DNA of 64,000 nucleotides from Bordetella parapertussis (GCA_945862265.1 CAMAXP010000012.1:36403-100402); one strand, 5' to 3'. Counted from the stretch's first letter, positions 44,097 to 53,539 are shown. Translations and numbers: made by a program. Notes: a model not told the origin generated them from the letters alone.

Positions 44097-45059
44097 ATGA
44101 AGAACTTGAATGTCGGGTTGGCGGCGGTGGCCGCCTTGCTGTTTGCGTCTGTCGCTTTTGCACAGGCTTATCCCGCGCGCCCGGTGCGGCTGATCGTTCC
44201 CTACCCGCCCGGCGGTGCGTCCGACCTGCATGCCCGGCACCTGGTGGCGAAGATGACCGACCTGCCGCACCCGGTGATCGTCGAGAACCGGCCCGGCGCC
44301 GGCGGCAACGTGGCCTTCGATTACGTGGCCAAGGCCGCGCCGGATGGATATACGCTCCTCTGGGGCGCCGGTTCGATGACCGTGGCCCCGGCCGTCACGG
44401 CCAACCTCCCTTTCGACGTGGTGAAGGATTACGCGCCGATCTCCCTCGTGGTCGTAGTGCAGAACGTGTTGATGGTGCCGGCGGGCGCGCCGTGGAAGAG
44501 CGCCCCCGAGCTGATCGCTGCAGCCAAGGCACAGCCCGGCAAGCTCAACTACGCGTCGTCCGGCGCGGGGGCGACCCCGCACCTCGGCATGGAACTGATG
44601 AAGAGCATGGCGAAGGTCGACATCACGCATATTCCCTACAAGGGCGACGCGCCGGCGCTGATCGACCTCATCGCGGGGCGCACCGACATGTACTTCGCCA
44701 CCATTGCGGGCGGCATCCAGCAGATCCGGACCGGCAAGGTGCGGGCACTGGCGGTGAGCGCGAAGAAGCGCGCCGCGACGCTGCCGGACATCCCGACGCT
44801 GGACGAGGCCGGGGTGCCGGGGTACGAACTGGTGTCGTGGTTCGGCGTGATGGCGCCGGCCGGCACGTCGCGCGACATCGTCAACCTGATGCACGCGCAG
44901 ATCACCAAGGCGGTGGCGCAGCCCGACTTGCGCGAGAAGTACGTCGCCCTCGGCTCGGAGCCCACAACCAACACGCCGCAGGAGTTCCAGGCGCTGCTCC
45001 GCGAAAGCGTGGCGAAGTTCTCGCAGATCGCGCGGAGCGCCGGCATCAAGCCCGAGTAG
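44097..45059 (+). CDS. Bug/TctC periplasmic solute-binding protein
   Basis: 320 residues, signal peptide to FASVAFAQ. Motifs: YPARPVRLIVPYPPGGASD, NRPGAGGNVAF, DGYTLLWG and HIPYKGDAPAL, ending AGIKPE. Divergent from the riboswitch-dadA operon with only 45 bases between, so the control regions overlap. Convergent with the Crp/Fnr regulator. Highly similar in layout to the Bug protein at 55.1 kb. Confidence 0.93.
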   Translation: MKNLNVGLAAVAALLFASVAFAQAYPARPVRLIVPYPPGGASDLHARHLVAKMTDLPHPVIVENRPGAGGNVAFDYVAKAAPDGYTLLWGAGSMTVAPAVTANLPFDVVKDYAPISLVVVVQNVLMVPAGAPWKSAPELIAAAKAQPGKLNYASSGAGATPHLGMELMKSMAKVDITHIPYKGDAPALIDLIAGRTDMYFATIAGGIQQIRTGKVRALAVSAKKRAATLPDIPTLDEAGVPGYELVSWFGVMAPAGTSRDIVNLMHAQITKAVAQPDLREKYVALGSEPTTNTPQEFQALLRESVAKFSQIARSAGIKPE

Positions 45060-45068
45060 CCGCGCCGC

Positions 45069-45776
45069 TCAGGAGGCGAACAGCCCCTGGTGCGCGCACA
45101 GGTCGCGCAGGCGCGCGAACTGCTTCACGGTGACGCCACGGTACCCAAGCGCCACCAGTCCTTCGTCCTGCAGTTTTTTCAGCTCGCGGTTCACGCTTGG
45201 CCGCGCGGCGCTGAGCATCTCCGCGAGCTCGGCCTGGGTGAAGCGCAGGCTTGAAGTTTCCCCGTCCGGGCTGGCGAGGGCCAGCGTGCAGAGCTGCCGC
45301 GCGAGTCGCTGGCGCAGCGGCACGAGCGCGAATTCGTCCACTGCGGAGTAGGCCTTGCGCAAGCGATAGCAGAGCAGCCGGGCGAAGTGCGCATAGAGCG
45401 CCGGGTGCGCGTCCAGTACCTCGAGGAAAGGCCCCCTCGGCACCAGCAGGATCTCGGTGCGCTTGTGGGCGCGGGTGTCGTGCACCGCGCCGAGGCCGTC
45501 GATGACGGCGACCAGACCCCACACATAGCCTGGCTGGACCAGCGAAAACACGACCTCCTTCCCGTCTGCGCTCAGGGTTGCGCTGCGGACCGCGCCGCGC
45601 AGCACGATGGCGATGCCTTCCGTGGCCACGCCGCGGGCGGCGATGAGTTCGCCGTTGAGGTAGCGCCGGTGCCGGGAGATCCGCGCCAGCGCCTGCTGCG
45701 CTGGCAGGGGCAGGTCGCGGAACCAGTCGTTGCCCTGCAGCACCGACAGGCGCCAGTGGAGGTCGTACTCGGCCAT
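45069..45776 (-). CDS. Crp/Fnr-family regulator
   Basis: 235 residues: an N-terminal cyclic-nucleotide-like effector barrel (about residues 15-125, GELIAARGVATEGIAIVLRG), a dimer helix, and a C-terminal winged helix (TQAELAEMLSAARPSVNREL). The N-terminal cysteine cluster of Fnr is missing, so it is not an oxygen sensor of that type. ATG 45776 is taken; ATG 45794 six codons earlier is possible. It faces the long catabolic array, and the inverted repeat between them is the likely binding site. Probable local regulator of that array. Confidence 0.9.
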   Translation of the reverse strand: MAEYDLHWRLSVLQGNDWFRDLPLPAQQALARISRHRRYLNGELIAARGVATEGIAIVLRGAVRSATLSADGKEVVFSLVQPGYVWGLVAVIDGLGAVHDTRAHKRTEILLVPRGPFLEVLDAHPALYAHFARLLCYRLRKAYSAVDEFALVPLRQRLARQLCTLALASPDGETSSLRFTQAELAEMLSAARPSVNRELKKLQDEGLVALGYRGVTVKQFARLRDLCAHQGLFAS

Positions 45777-45812
45777 GGCTGCGCTGCACTCCATGCAGGA
45801 TTGGGAGGGTAA

Positions 45813-45832
45813 ATTGTAACCCACGTGACAAT
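45813..45832. promoter_or_regulatory. Inverted repeat, candidate Crp/Fnr-type operator
   Basis: ATTGT-N10-ACAAT in the gap between the divergent regulator and the first array gene. Total length 20, suitable for a dimeric Crp-family protein. A CACGTG hexamer lies inside it. Confidence 0.4.
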
Positions 45833-45891
45833 TCTGCCGTCCCGCCCGGCCTAGGATTTGCGACTGGTTCTTATTCCCGAGGGCGAGTCCC

Positions 45892-46932
45892 ATGCATGCA
45901 TTGCCTCCTGCGGTCACCGGCGCTTGCGCCTGGCGCGCCGATGCGCTGCGCCAGGACGGGTCATGGGCGTGGCGCTTGTCGGCTGCGCAGGTCGACGAGC
46001 TGCGCAGCGCGGTGGCGACCGTGCGCGCCAGGGGCCTGCGTGCCGCGGAGTTCTCGCGCGATGACTTTCGTTTGCCGGGACTGGAGGCGCAGTTGGCGGG
46101 GGTGCTGGACGAACTCGAGGAAGGCCGCGGATTCACCCTGTTGCGCGGCCTGCCGGTCGACGCCTCCGACGAGGAAGACGCGGCACGACTGCTGTGGGGC
46201 ATCGGCACACACCTGGGGCGCGCGCTGCGCCAGCATGAGCGGGTGAACGTCGGCGGCTTTCGCGACAACCTCCTCGCGCACATCGTCGACCAGGGCCTCG
46301 ACTACAACGCGCCCAACGTGCACGGTTCGGCGACCAGTGCCGAGCAGGCCCCGCACACGGATCCCGCCGACGTCGTCGGGCTGCTCTGCGTGCGGCCCGT
46401 GCCGACCGGCGGGATGAGCCGCCTCGCCAGCGCGATGGCCGTGTTCAACGAGCTTCGCGCCACGCGCCCCGACTTGGTCGAGGTGCTGGTGCAAGGCTAC
46501 GCGCACGACCTGCGCGACCAGCAGGCGCCCCAGATCGGGACGCGGGTTACGCGCAGTCGGATTCCCGTGTACAGCGAGTTCGCCGGCAAGCTCAGTTGCG
46601 TGTTCAATTCGAAGACTGTGCTCGCCGCCGAGAAGAAGACCGGCGTTCCGCTCAGCGAAATCGAACGCGAAGCTTTGGATGCGATGGTCGACCTCTCCCT
46701 GCGCGACGACCTCAGGTTCGACATGTCGCTCGAAACAGGCGACCTGCAGTTGCTGAACAACTATACGATGCTGCACAGCAGGACGGCCTGGAAGGACACC
46801 GGCCCCGACTCACGGCGCGTGATGATGCGACTGTGGCTGAAGGTGCCCAATGCGCGCGCGCTGGCTGCGGGTGTGGCGGGCGGCTACTCGTCGGGAGCGC
46901 ACTACGACGTAGGCGCCCAGGCGCAGTACTGA
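45892..46932 (+). CDS. TauD/TfdA dioxygenase, long subgroup
   Basis: 346-residue Fe(II)/2-oxoglutarate dioxygenase, first gene of the long plus-strand array. Iron site HTD in APHTDPADVVGLL, distal histidine in NNYTMLHSRTAWKD, arginine in RRVMMRLWLKVPN. ATG 45892 follows CGAGGGCGAG. Paralogue of the next gene: both share PHTDPADVV, LSCVFN and LWLK. Shared operon and paralogy suggest either two successive hydroxylations or two substrate variants. Confidence 0.92.
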   Translation: MHALPPAVTGACAWRADALRQDGSWAWRLSAAQVDELRSAVATVRARGLRAAEFSRDDFRLPGLEAQLAGVLDELEEGRGFTLLRGLPVDASDEEDAARLLWGIGTHLGRALRQHERVNVGGFRDNLLAHIVDQGLDYNAPNVHGSATSAEQAPHTDPADVVGLLCVRPVPTGGMSRLASAMAVFNELRATRPDLVEVLVQGYAHDLRDQQAPQIGTRVTRSRIPVYSEFAGKLSCVFNSKTVLAAEKKTGVPLSEIEREALDAMVDLSLRDDLRFDMSLETGDLQLLNNYTMLHSRTAWKDTGPDSRRVMMRLWLKVPNARALAAGVAGGYSSGAHYDVGAQAQY

Positions 46933-46949
46933 AGACTGGAGGACAGCCC

Positions 46950-47984
46950 TTGGACATCCTGCGACATCCCGTGACCCATCCTTCCGCCTGGCGCGGGTGC
47001 GACCTCGCCGGCGACCGCTCGTGGATCATCGAGCTGACCCCGGCGCAGTCCGTCGAACTCGAGCGCGTTGCCGAACGTGCGCTGGGCCGGGGCGTGCCCG
47101 TGACCTCGATGGCGCGCAGCGATTTTGCTTTCGAAGAGTGCGCGGACGTCCTCGAGGACGTGAGGGAGCGCGTCGTGGACGGCCTCGGCTTCGTGCTGGT
47201 GCGCGGCCTGCCGGTTGCCGGGCGCAGCCGCGAACGGGTGCGCGCGATGGTCTGGGCGCTCGGCACGCGCATCGGTTTCGGCGTGACGCAGAACCTGCAG
47301 GGCGACCTGCTGGCGGAGGTCACCGACCGCGGGTACGACGTCAACAGCCTCGACGTGAAGCCCTCGCAGACCAATGCCGAGCAGCGGCCGCACACGGACC
47401 CCGCGGACGTCGTTGCCTTGCTCTGCGTGAACGCTGCGATGAGCGGCGGGCTCAGCCGCATCGCCAGCACGATGGCGATCTACAACGCCGTGCTCGCCCA
47501 CCATCCCGAGTACCTCGAGTGGCTCTACCGAGGGTTCCACCACAACCTGCGCGGCGATGCTTCGGCAGCCGCGCCGCACGGCTGCACGCCCAAGCCGATT
47601 CCCGTGTACCGCTACTTCCAGGGCGCGTTGTCCTGCGTATTCAACGCGAGCACCATCAAGGAGGCGCAGCGCCGCATGGGCGCGCTGGTGCCCGAGGCGG
47701 AGATGCAGGCCATCGACACCATGGTCGGCCTCGCGCAGAGCGACGAGTACCGGCTCGACATGGATTTCCGTCCCGGTGACCTGCAGGTGGTCAACAACTA
47801 CACCGTCATGCACTGGCGCACGGGGTTCTCCGACTGGCCCGATGCGGACAGGAAGCGCCTGCTCTACCGCCTCTGGCTCAAGGCCGAAAACCTTCGGCCG
47901 GTGGACCCGGAAATGGCCGAGGGCTACATCACCGGCGCGCAGACCGGCAAGCCGCTGTCCGGCGGGGCGGGGGCGTATGGCTGA
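46950..47984 (+). CDS. TauD/TfdA dioxygenase, long subgroup (paralogue)
   Basis: 344 residues, TTG start at 46950 with GGAGGA six bases upstream; the frame is open upstream but only this start fits the family N-terminus. Iron site HTD in RPHTDPADVVALL, distal histidine in VVNNYTVMHWRTGF, arginine in RLLYRLWLKAEN. It is 17 bases after its paralogue, and its last 8 bases overlap the MmgE/PrpD gene. Confidence 0.92.
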   Translation: MDILRHPVTHPSAWRGCDLAGDRSWIIELTPAQSVELERVAERALGRGVPVTSMARSDFAFEECADVLEDVRERVVDGLGFVLVRGLPVAGRSRERVRAMVWALGTRIGFGVTQNLQGDLLAEVTDRGYDVNSLDVKPSQTNAEQRPHTDPADVVALLCVNAAMSGGLSRIASTMAIYNAVLAHHPEYLEWLYRGFHHNLRGDASAAAPHGCTPKPIPVYRYFQGALSCVFNASTIKEAQRRMGALVPEAEMQAIDTMVGLAQSDEYRLDMDFRPGDLQVVNNYTVMHWRTGFSDWPDADRKRLLYRLWLKAENLRPVDPEMAEGYITGAQTGKPLSGGAGAYG

Positions 47985-49335
47985 GGCCGGCGCCATCGGG
48001 CGGCCGCTGGCCGGATGGGCGGCAGGCCTGCGTTATGAAGACCTGCCTGCGCCGGTCGTGGCGCGCGCCAAGCGCCTGCTGGTCGACACGCTTGCAGTGG
48101 CGTGGGCGGGATCCGGTGCCGATGGCATCGCTGCCTTGCATGGACTTGCAACGCGGCAGGGCGGGGCGGCCGACAGCAGCCTATGGGCGCTGGGGGGCAG
48201 GGTGCCCGCCACGCAGGCGGCCTTCGTCAACGGCGCAATGGCGGCGGCGCTGGATTTCGACAGCGTGCATGACGAGGGCACGGTGCACTCGGACATCGTG
48301 ATCGTCCCTGCGGTGCTCGCGGTGGCCGAGCAGGACGCGCTCGACGGCCGCGAGTTCCTCGCTGCCTATGCGGCGGGCGACGAAATCCTCGTCCGGCTGG
48401 GCCTTGCGGTCCAGACCCATCCGGGCTGGTTCTATACCTCGGTGCTCGGCGTGTTTGCGGCAGCGGCCGCCGCGGGGCGCGCACTGCGGCTGGATGCCGA
48501 CCGCCTGCTTGCGGCGATGGGCGTGGCCCTCAGCCGCGCGTCCGGAACGCAGCAGGCGTTGGTGGAGAGGGTGACGACGAAGCGCCTGCAGTCCGCCTTC
48601 GCTGCGCGCGACGGCGTGGACGCGGCCCAGCTCGCGCAGGCGGGCGTGATCGCGCCGGCCCAGGCGTTCGAGGGGCAGTGCGGGTTCGAAGCGCTGTATA
48701 CGAAACTGGATCACGCGGTGGTGCTCGACGGGCTGGGCCGCGACTACCGGTTCACCTCGCTGACGCTGAAGAAATACCCGAGCTGCTTCTGCAACCACGC
48801 CGCGATCGAGGCGACGCTCGACCTCGTCGCGCGCCACAAGCTGGTCGGCGCGGACGTTGCGGAAGCGCGAGTGCGCATCTCGCCGTTCATGGCCCGGCTG
48901 GTCGGGGCCGAGTTTTCGCCCGGCGACACTCCGCAGGTCGCAGCCCAGTTCAGCGTGCAGTACTCGATTGCCAGTACCCTGTTGCGGGGGCAATTCGCGG
49001 TCGGCGACATCCAGCCGGCGGCCGTCCTCGACGCGCAGGTGCTTGCGCTGGCACGGCGCGTGCAGGTGGAGGTCGATCCTTCGCAGACGGGCAAGTTCGT
49101 CCCGGCGACGGTGACCGTCAGGACGCAGCGTGGCGAGGAACACCAGGCCACGGCCACGGTGCTGCCCGGCACGCCCGCGCATCCGATGTCGGAGGCAGAG
49201 CACCGGGCCAAGGCGGTGGCCTGCTTCACGAGCGGGGCGCGGCCGATGAAGCCGGCGGACGCGGAACGGTTTATAGACAAGATAGGCAGGCTCGAGTCGC
49301 TGAAGTCCATGCGCGACCTCTGGAACATGACATGA
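47977..49335 (+). CDS. MmgE/PrpD family protein
   Basis: 452 residues of the MmgE/PrpD fold (2-methylcitrate dehydratase and cis-aconitate decarboxylase relatives). Blocks include ARAKRLLVDTLAVAWAGSG near the N-terminus, AALDFDSVHDEGTVHSDIVI and KKYPSCFCNHAAIEATLDL. The enzyme would dehydrate or decarboxylate a hydroxy- or unsaturated acid. The ATG lies inside the dioxygenase gene end (8-base overlap). A second, differently built member is at 56.1 kb. Confidence 0.9.
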   Translation: MAEAGAIGRPLAGWAAGLRYEDLPAPVVARAKRLLVDTLAVAWAGSGADGIAALHGLATRQGGAADSSLWALGGRVPATQAAFVNGAMAAALDFDSVHDEGTVHSDIVIVPAVLAVAEQDALDGREFLAAYAAGDEILVRLGLAVQTHPGWFYTSVLGVFAAAAAAGRALRLDADRLLAAMGVALSRASGTQQALVERVTTKRLQSAFAARDGVDAAQLAQAGVIAPAQAFEGQCGFEALYTKLDHAVVLDGLGRDYRFTSLTLKKYPSCFCNHAAIEATLDLVARHKLVGADVAEARVRISPFMARLVGAEFSPGDTPQVAAQFSVQYSIASTLLRGQFAVGDIQPAAVLDAQVLALARRVQVEVDPSQTGKFVPATVTVRTQRGEEHQATATVLPGTPAHPMSEAEHRAKAVACFTSGARPMKPADAERFIDKIGRLESLKSMRDLWNMT

Positions 49336-49345
49336 GGAATCGGAG

Positions 49346-50314
49346 ATGAACAGAACAATCAAGGCAGTCGTTGCGGCGGCCCTCGCGGCCCTGGCAGGCG
49401 TTGCGGGTGCACAGGCGTTTCCCGAACGGCCGGTCAAGGTCATCATCCCCTACGCCCCCGGGGGCGGGACGGACAACCTGATCCGCATCATCGCGCCCAC
49501 TATCAGCGCGTCGATGGGGCAGCAGCTGATCATCGAGAACCGCCCGGGCGGCAACACCTTCATCGGCACGGAACTCGTCACCAAGGCCGCGCCGGACGGC
49601 TACACGCTGATGGCGACGGACACCGCGGTGCTGGTGAACCCGGGGCTCTTTCGCGCCAAGGTCCCGTTCGACACGGTCAAGTCGCTCACCGGCCTCACCA
49701 TGATGGCTTATGCGCCGGTGCTGCTGGTCGTCCATCCGTCCGTGCAGGCGAATACGCTTCCTGAACTCCTTGCGATTGCGCGCGCCAAGCCGGGGTCGCT
49801 CAACTACGCATCGGGCGGGTCGGGCACCTCGACGCACCTTGCCGCCGAACTGATGAAGCTCGCGGCCAACGTGAGCATCACCCACATCCCGTACAAGGGC
49901 ACGGGGCCCGCGATGACGGACCTGCTCGCCGGGCAGGTGCACATGCAGTTCGCGGGCATCAGCTCGGCGCGCACCCACGTCGAGGCCGGGCGGCTGCGCG
50001 CGCTGGCGGTCACCAACAAGACCCGCAACCCCGCCATGCCGGCCGTGCCCACCTTCGAGGAGTTCGGCCTGCAGGGCGTGGATGCCGACTCCTACTGGGG
50101 TGTCTATGCGCCGTCCGGCGTGCCTGCCGCAACGCTCGCGATCCTGAACCGGCATTTCGTGGCGGCGCTGCGCAGCCCGGCGCACGCCGAGCGGCTTGCG
50201 GCACTGGGCTACCTGCCCATCGCCAATACGCCGCAGGAGCACACGCAGCAGATGCAATCCATGATCGCTCGCTGGACCGACGTGATCGACAAACTCAAGA
50301 TCAACGCGGAGTGA
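49346..50314 (+). CDS. Bug/TctC periplasmic solute-binding protein
   Basis: 322 residues, signal peptide to GVAGAQ. Motifs: FPERPVKVIIPYAPGGGTD, NRPGGNTFIGT, DGYTLMAT and HIPYKGTGPAM. First of three Bug proteins inside the array. Its stop overlaps the SDR GTG start (GTGA). The three copies differ around the ligand loop, so they may bind different acids or act as sensors. Confidence 0.93.
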   Translation: MNRTIKAVVAAALAALAGVAGAQAFPERPVKVIIPYAPGGGTDNLIRIIAPTISASMGQQLIIENRPGGNTFIGTELVTKAAPDGYTLMATDTAVLVNPGLFRAKVPFDTVKSLTGLTMMAYAPVLLVVHPSVQANTLPELLAIARAKPGSLNYASGGSGTSTHLAAELMKLAANVSITHIPYKGTGPAMTDLLAGQVHMQFAGISSARTHVEAGRLRALAVTNKTRNPAMPAVPTFEEFGLQGVDADSYWGVYAPSGVPAATLAILNRHFVAALRSPAHAERLAALGYLPIANTPQEHTQQMQSMIARWTDVIDKLKINAE

Positions 50315-51039
50315 ACGTGCAGAAACTTACCGCAGTCGTCACCGGCGGCACCACCGGCATCGGGGAGGGCATCGTCCTGCACCTGCTCGCCGCAGGCGCC
50401 ACCGTCATCAACGTGGACATCACGAAGCCCGAAGAAGCGCCCAAGGGCGACTACCATTTCGTGCAGGCCGACCTGACCGATGCGGCGGCCACGCGCAAGG
50501 CCGCTGCGGATATCGCCGCGCGCTTCAAGGTCAACGTCCTCGTGAACAATGCGGGATTCCCGACGCCGGGGATGCTCGAGGAGGTCACCGACGAAGCCTT
50601 CGACCACGGCGTGAACCTGCACCTGCGCTCCGCGGTGATCTTCATGCAGGCCTTCGCGCCGGAGATGAAGGCGCAACGCTTCGGCCGCGTGGTGAACATG
50701 TCCTCGCGTTCGATCCACGGCAAGAAGGCGCGCACGGTGTATTCGGGCACCAAGGCGGCGCTGGTGGCGTTCACGCGCAGCTGGGCGCTGGAGTTCGGCG
50801 AGTTCGGCATCACGGTGAATGCGATTTCCCCCGGGCCGGTGCTGACCAGGCTCTTCAAGAAGAACAACCCGCCCGAGGTGGCGCAGAAGCTGGTGGGCAT
50901 GTGCGTAGTCGGCCGCGCCGGGACGCCCGACGACGTGGCGCGGGCGGCGATGTTCTTCATCTCGCCGGACAACAGTTATGTGACCGGCCAGCTGCTGCAC
51001 GTGTGCGGCGGCTCTTCTCTGGGAGGTGCACCATGGTGA
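50311..51039 (+). CDS. SDR family oxidoreductase
   Basis: 242 residues. Cofactor loop TGGTTGIGEG, NNAGFP, serine in NMSSRSIHG and catalytic YSGTK (YxxxK). GTG start overlapping the Bug stop (GTGA); its own end overlaps the next Bug start by 7 bases. An NAD(P)-dependent alcohol dehydrogenase step of the array's pathway. Confidence 0.9.
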   Translation: MNVQKLTAVVTGGTTGIGEGIVLHLLAAGATVINVDITKPEEAPKGDYHFVQADLTDAAATRKAAADIAARFKVNVLVNNAGFPTPGMLEEVTDEAFDHGVNLHLRSAVIFMQAFAPEMKAQRFGRVVNMSSRSIHGKKARTVYSGTKAALVAFTRSWALEFGEFGITVNAISPGPVLTRLFKKNNPPEVAQKLVGMCVVGRAGTPDDVARAAMFFISPDNSYVTGQLLHVCGGSSLGGAPW

Positions 51040-52004
51040 ACTTGCGAAAACTCTTCTTCGTCGCCGCTGCCGCATTTGCGCTCAATGCCGGCGCCCAGTC
51101 CGGCTGGCCCGACAAGCCCGTGCGGATCATGGTGCCCTTCGCGCCCGGCGGGCAGACCGACATCATCGGCCGCATCCTTGCCGAGCGCTTCACCCAGCTC
51201 TGGGGGAAATCGGTGCTGGTCGAGAACAAGATCGGCGCGAGCGGCAGCATCGGCACCGAGGTGGTGGCCAAGTCGCCGCCCGACGGCTACATGCTGCAGG
51301 TCGCCGCAATCAACACGCACGGCGCGAACCCGGCGCTCTTCGGCGCCAAGCTGCCTTACGACCCGGTGAAGGACTTCACGCCGATCATCTGGGTGAACTC
51401 GAGCATCAACGTGCTGGTGGTCAACCCGAATTCGCCGTTCAAGAACCTGCGCGAGCTGATCGACTACGCCAAGGCGAATCCCGGCAAGCTGACCTTCGGC
51501 ACCGCCGGCAGCGGGTCGTCGATGCACCTCTTCATGGAGGTGCTGAAGATGATGACCGCCACCGACATCACGCACGTGCCGTACAAGGGCAGCGGGCCGG
51601 CCGGCCAGGACGTGATGGGCAACCAGATCACCATGGTGTTCGATTCGATGCCGGGCGCCTGGCCCTTCGTGCAGTCGGGGCGGTTCCGGGCGCTCGCGGT
51701 GAGCAGCGGCAAGCGCGCGCCGAATGCGCCCGACGTGCCCACGGTGGCCGAGGCCGGGGTGCCGGGATACGACTACGTTTCGTGGCTGGGCCTGGTGGGG
51801 CCGGCGGGCATGCCGAGGGATCTCGTCATGCGCATCAATGCCGACACCAACCGCCTGCTGCAGACGGCTGAGGTCAAGGACCGGTTCGACAAGCTCGGTA
51901 CCGTGCCGGTGGGCGGCACGCCGGAGGAATTCGGCGCCTATATCCGAACCCAGGTCGCCACCTGGCACAAAGTCGTGAGGGCCTCCGGTGCAAAAGTTGA
52001 ATAG
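51033..52004 (+). CDS. Bug/TctC periplasmic solute-binding protein
   Basis: 323 residues, signal peptide to LNAGAQ. Motifs: WPDKPVRIMVPFAPGGQTD, EGASG-like NKIGASGSIGT, DGYMLQVA and HVPYKGSGPAG. GGGAGG precedes the ATG. Overlaps genes on both sides (7 and 17 bases), a sign of strict co-translation of a periplasmic protein with cytosolic enzymes. Confidence 0.93.
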   Translation: MVNLRKLFFVAAAAFALNAGAQSGWPDKPVRIMVPFAPGGQTDIIGRILAERFTQLWGKSVLVENKIGASGSIGTEVVAKSPPDGYMLQVAAINTHGANPALFGAKLPYDPVKDFTPIIWVNSSINVLVVNPNSPFKNLRELIDYAKANPGKLTFGTAGSGSSMHLFMEVLKMMTATDITHVPYKGSGPAGQDVMGNQITMVFDSMPGAWPFVQSGRFRALAVSSGKRAPNAPDVPTVAEAGVPGYDYVSWLGLVGPAGMPRDLVMRINADTNRLLQTAEVKDRFDKLGTVPVGGTPEEFGAYIRTQVATWHKVVRASGAKVE

Positions 52005-52944
52005 CAAGAACAGCAAGGCGCGCTGCGTCACCATCATTGGCGCCGGGCGCATGGGCGCAGACATGTCCATCGCGTTCGCGCGGGCCGGGTGGCGCTGCGA
52101 TGTTGTCGAAACCAGTGCCGCGATGAGGAAGCGCGCCGCCGCCTGTTGGGCCAGGGAAGGCAAGCGCCTGCGCGCCGCTTCCGTGCTGAAGCGCATCCGC
52201 CTGCATGCGGACCTGGACGCGGTGCCCTGGAAGGAGATGGACCTCGTCATCGAGGCGGTGTTCGAGGACCTCGCCCTGAAGCACGAGCTGCTGCGCGACA
52301 TCGAGCCGCGCGTGCGTGCCGATACGCTGATCTGCACCAACACTTCGGGGTTGCGCGTGCGCGACGTGGTGAAGCCGCTGAAGAAGCAGGCGCGCAGCGC
52401 AGGGCTGCATTTCAGCGTGCCGGCCCACGTGATGATGGTCGTCGAGGTGACGCGCGGCCCGAAGACGGCCGATGCCACGATGAAAAAGCTCCTGGGCTGG
52501 ATGGAGGCCATGGGCAAGGTGCCCGTGGTGCTGAACCGCGACGTGCCCGGCATGCTCATCAACCGGATCCAGCACGCGATGTACCGCGAGATCTACCACC
52601 TGATCGACTCGGGCATCACGACCGCGGTCGACGTGGACCGCGCGGTGCGCTTCGGATTCGGCTTTCGCTTCAACCTCCTCGGGCCAGTGGTCTCGCGCGA
52701 CATCCACGGCCTGCCGGTGCACCTTGCCACGTCGAAGAACCTCTACCCCACGCTGCATAACGGCCGGCAGCCGAGCAAGACGCTGCAGAAGCTGGTTGCC
52801 GACGGGCATCACGGCGTGACCACCGGCCGCGGGTTCTACCAGTGGGACCCGAAAACGGTAGAGAAACGCCTGACCACCTTTACCCGCATGCTCGAGGCGG
52901 GCTTTGCCCGGGTCAAGCGTCGCGGGGAACCTACGGAGTTCTGA
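51988..52944 (+). CDS. 3-hydroxyacyl-CoA dehydrogenase family protein
   Basis: 318 residues: an NAD-binding Rossmann domain (VTIIGAGRMGADMSIAFARAG, about residues 14-34) and the C-terminal 3HCDH domain with PGMLINRIQHAMYREI. It would oxidise a beta-hydroxyacyl-CoA or related hydroxy acid. The usual H-E pair is in LHFSVPAHVMMVVEV. GTG 51988 lies 17 bases inside the preceding Bug gene. Follows the logic of an acyl-CoA pathway together with the ligase two genes on. Confidence 0.88.
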   Translation: MQKLNSKNSKARCVTIIGAGRMGADMSIAFARAGWRCDVVETSAAMRKRAAACWAREGKRLRAASVLKRIRLHADLDAVPWKEMDLVIEAVFEDLALKHELLRDIEPRVRADTLICTNTSGLRVRDVVKPLKKQARSAGLHFSVPAHVMMVVEVTRGPKTADATMKKLLGWMEAMGKVPVVLNRDVPGMLINRIQHAMYREIYHLIDSGITTAVDVDRAVRFGFGFRFNLLGPVVSRDIHGLPVHLATSKNLYPTLHNGRQPSKTLQKLVADGHHGVTTGRGFYQWDPKTVEKRLTTFTRMLEAGFARVKRRGEPTEF

Positions 52945-52949
52945 ACGCC

Positions 52950-53507
52950 ATGGCACGACTTCCCCTCCCGGCCGACCAAGGCAGCCCCGAACTGGCAACC
53001 GCACTGGCCGAGATCAAGGCCACGCGCGGGTTTGTTTCGAATGCATTGCACACGCTGGGGCACGCGCCCGGTGGGCTGCTGCATTTCGCGCGTGTCGGCG
53101 AGTACGTCAAGTACAAGACCGACCTGCCGGAGAAGCTGCGCGAGCTGACCATCCTCACCTCGGCGCGCGGCGTGGACTATGCGTGGAAGCACCACCAGCC
53201 GCTGGCCGTGCAGGCCGGCATCGACGCCGGCGCGGTCCAGCAGATCGGCGAGGGCAAGGTGCCGCCGGGCCTGCCGGCCAACGAGCAGGCCATTGTCGCC
53301 TTCGTGATGGCGCTGGGTTCCCTTACGGTGACCGACGCGATCATGGACGCGATGAAGCAGCACTACTCGTCGCGCCAGATTGTCGATGTAGCCCTGTCGG
53401 CGACTTACTACGGGGCGCTCGGCCGCATGGTCGTGGCGCTCGGCGTGGACCTCGACGACGAGCCCACGCTCAAGGTCGAACGCGACTGGCAGAAAGGCCG
53501 GACCTGA
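52950..53507 (+). CDS. Carboxymuconolactone decarboxylase (CMD) family protein
   Basis: 185 residues, all-helical CMD/AhpD-like. The key block is DYAWKHHQPLAVQAG, which matches the histidine-containing CMD type; the CxxC pair of peroxidase-type AhpD is missing, so a lactone or decarboxylase role is more likely than redox. ATG 52950 lies five bases after the dehydrogenase stop. Its stop region overlaps the possible start of the ligase gene. Confidence 0.87.
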   Translation: MARLPLPADQGSPELATALAEIKATRGFVSNALHTLGHAPGGLLHFARVGEYVKYKTDLPEKLRELTILTSARGVDYAWKHHQPLAVQAGIDAGAVQQIGEGKVPPGLPANEQAIVAFVMALGSLTVTDAIMDAMKQHYSSRQIVDVALSATYYGALGRMVVALGVDLDDEPTLKVERDWQKGRT

Positions 53508-53539
53508 TCATCGCAGCCGCAGCACCGGTCCTCAATGGT

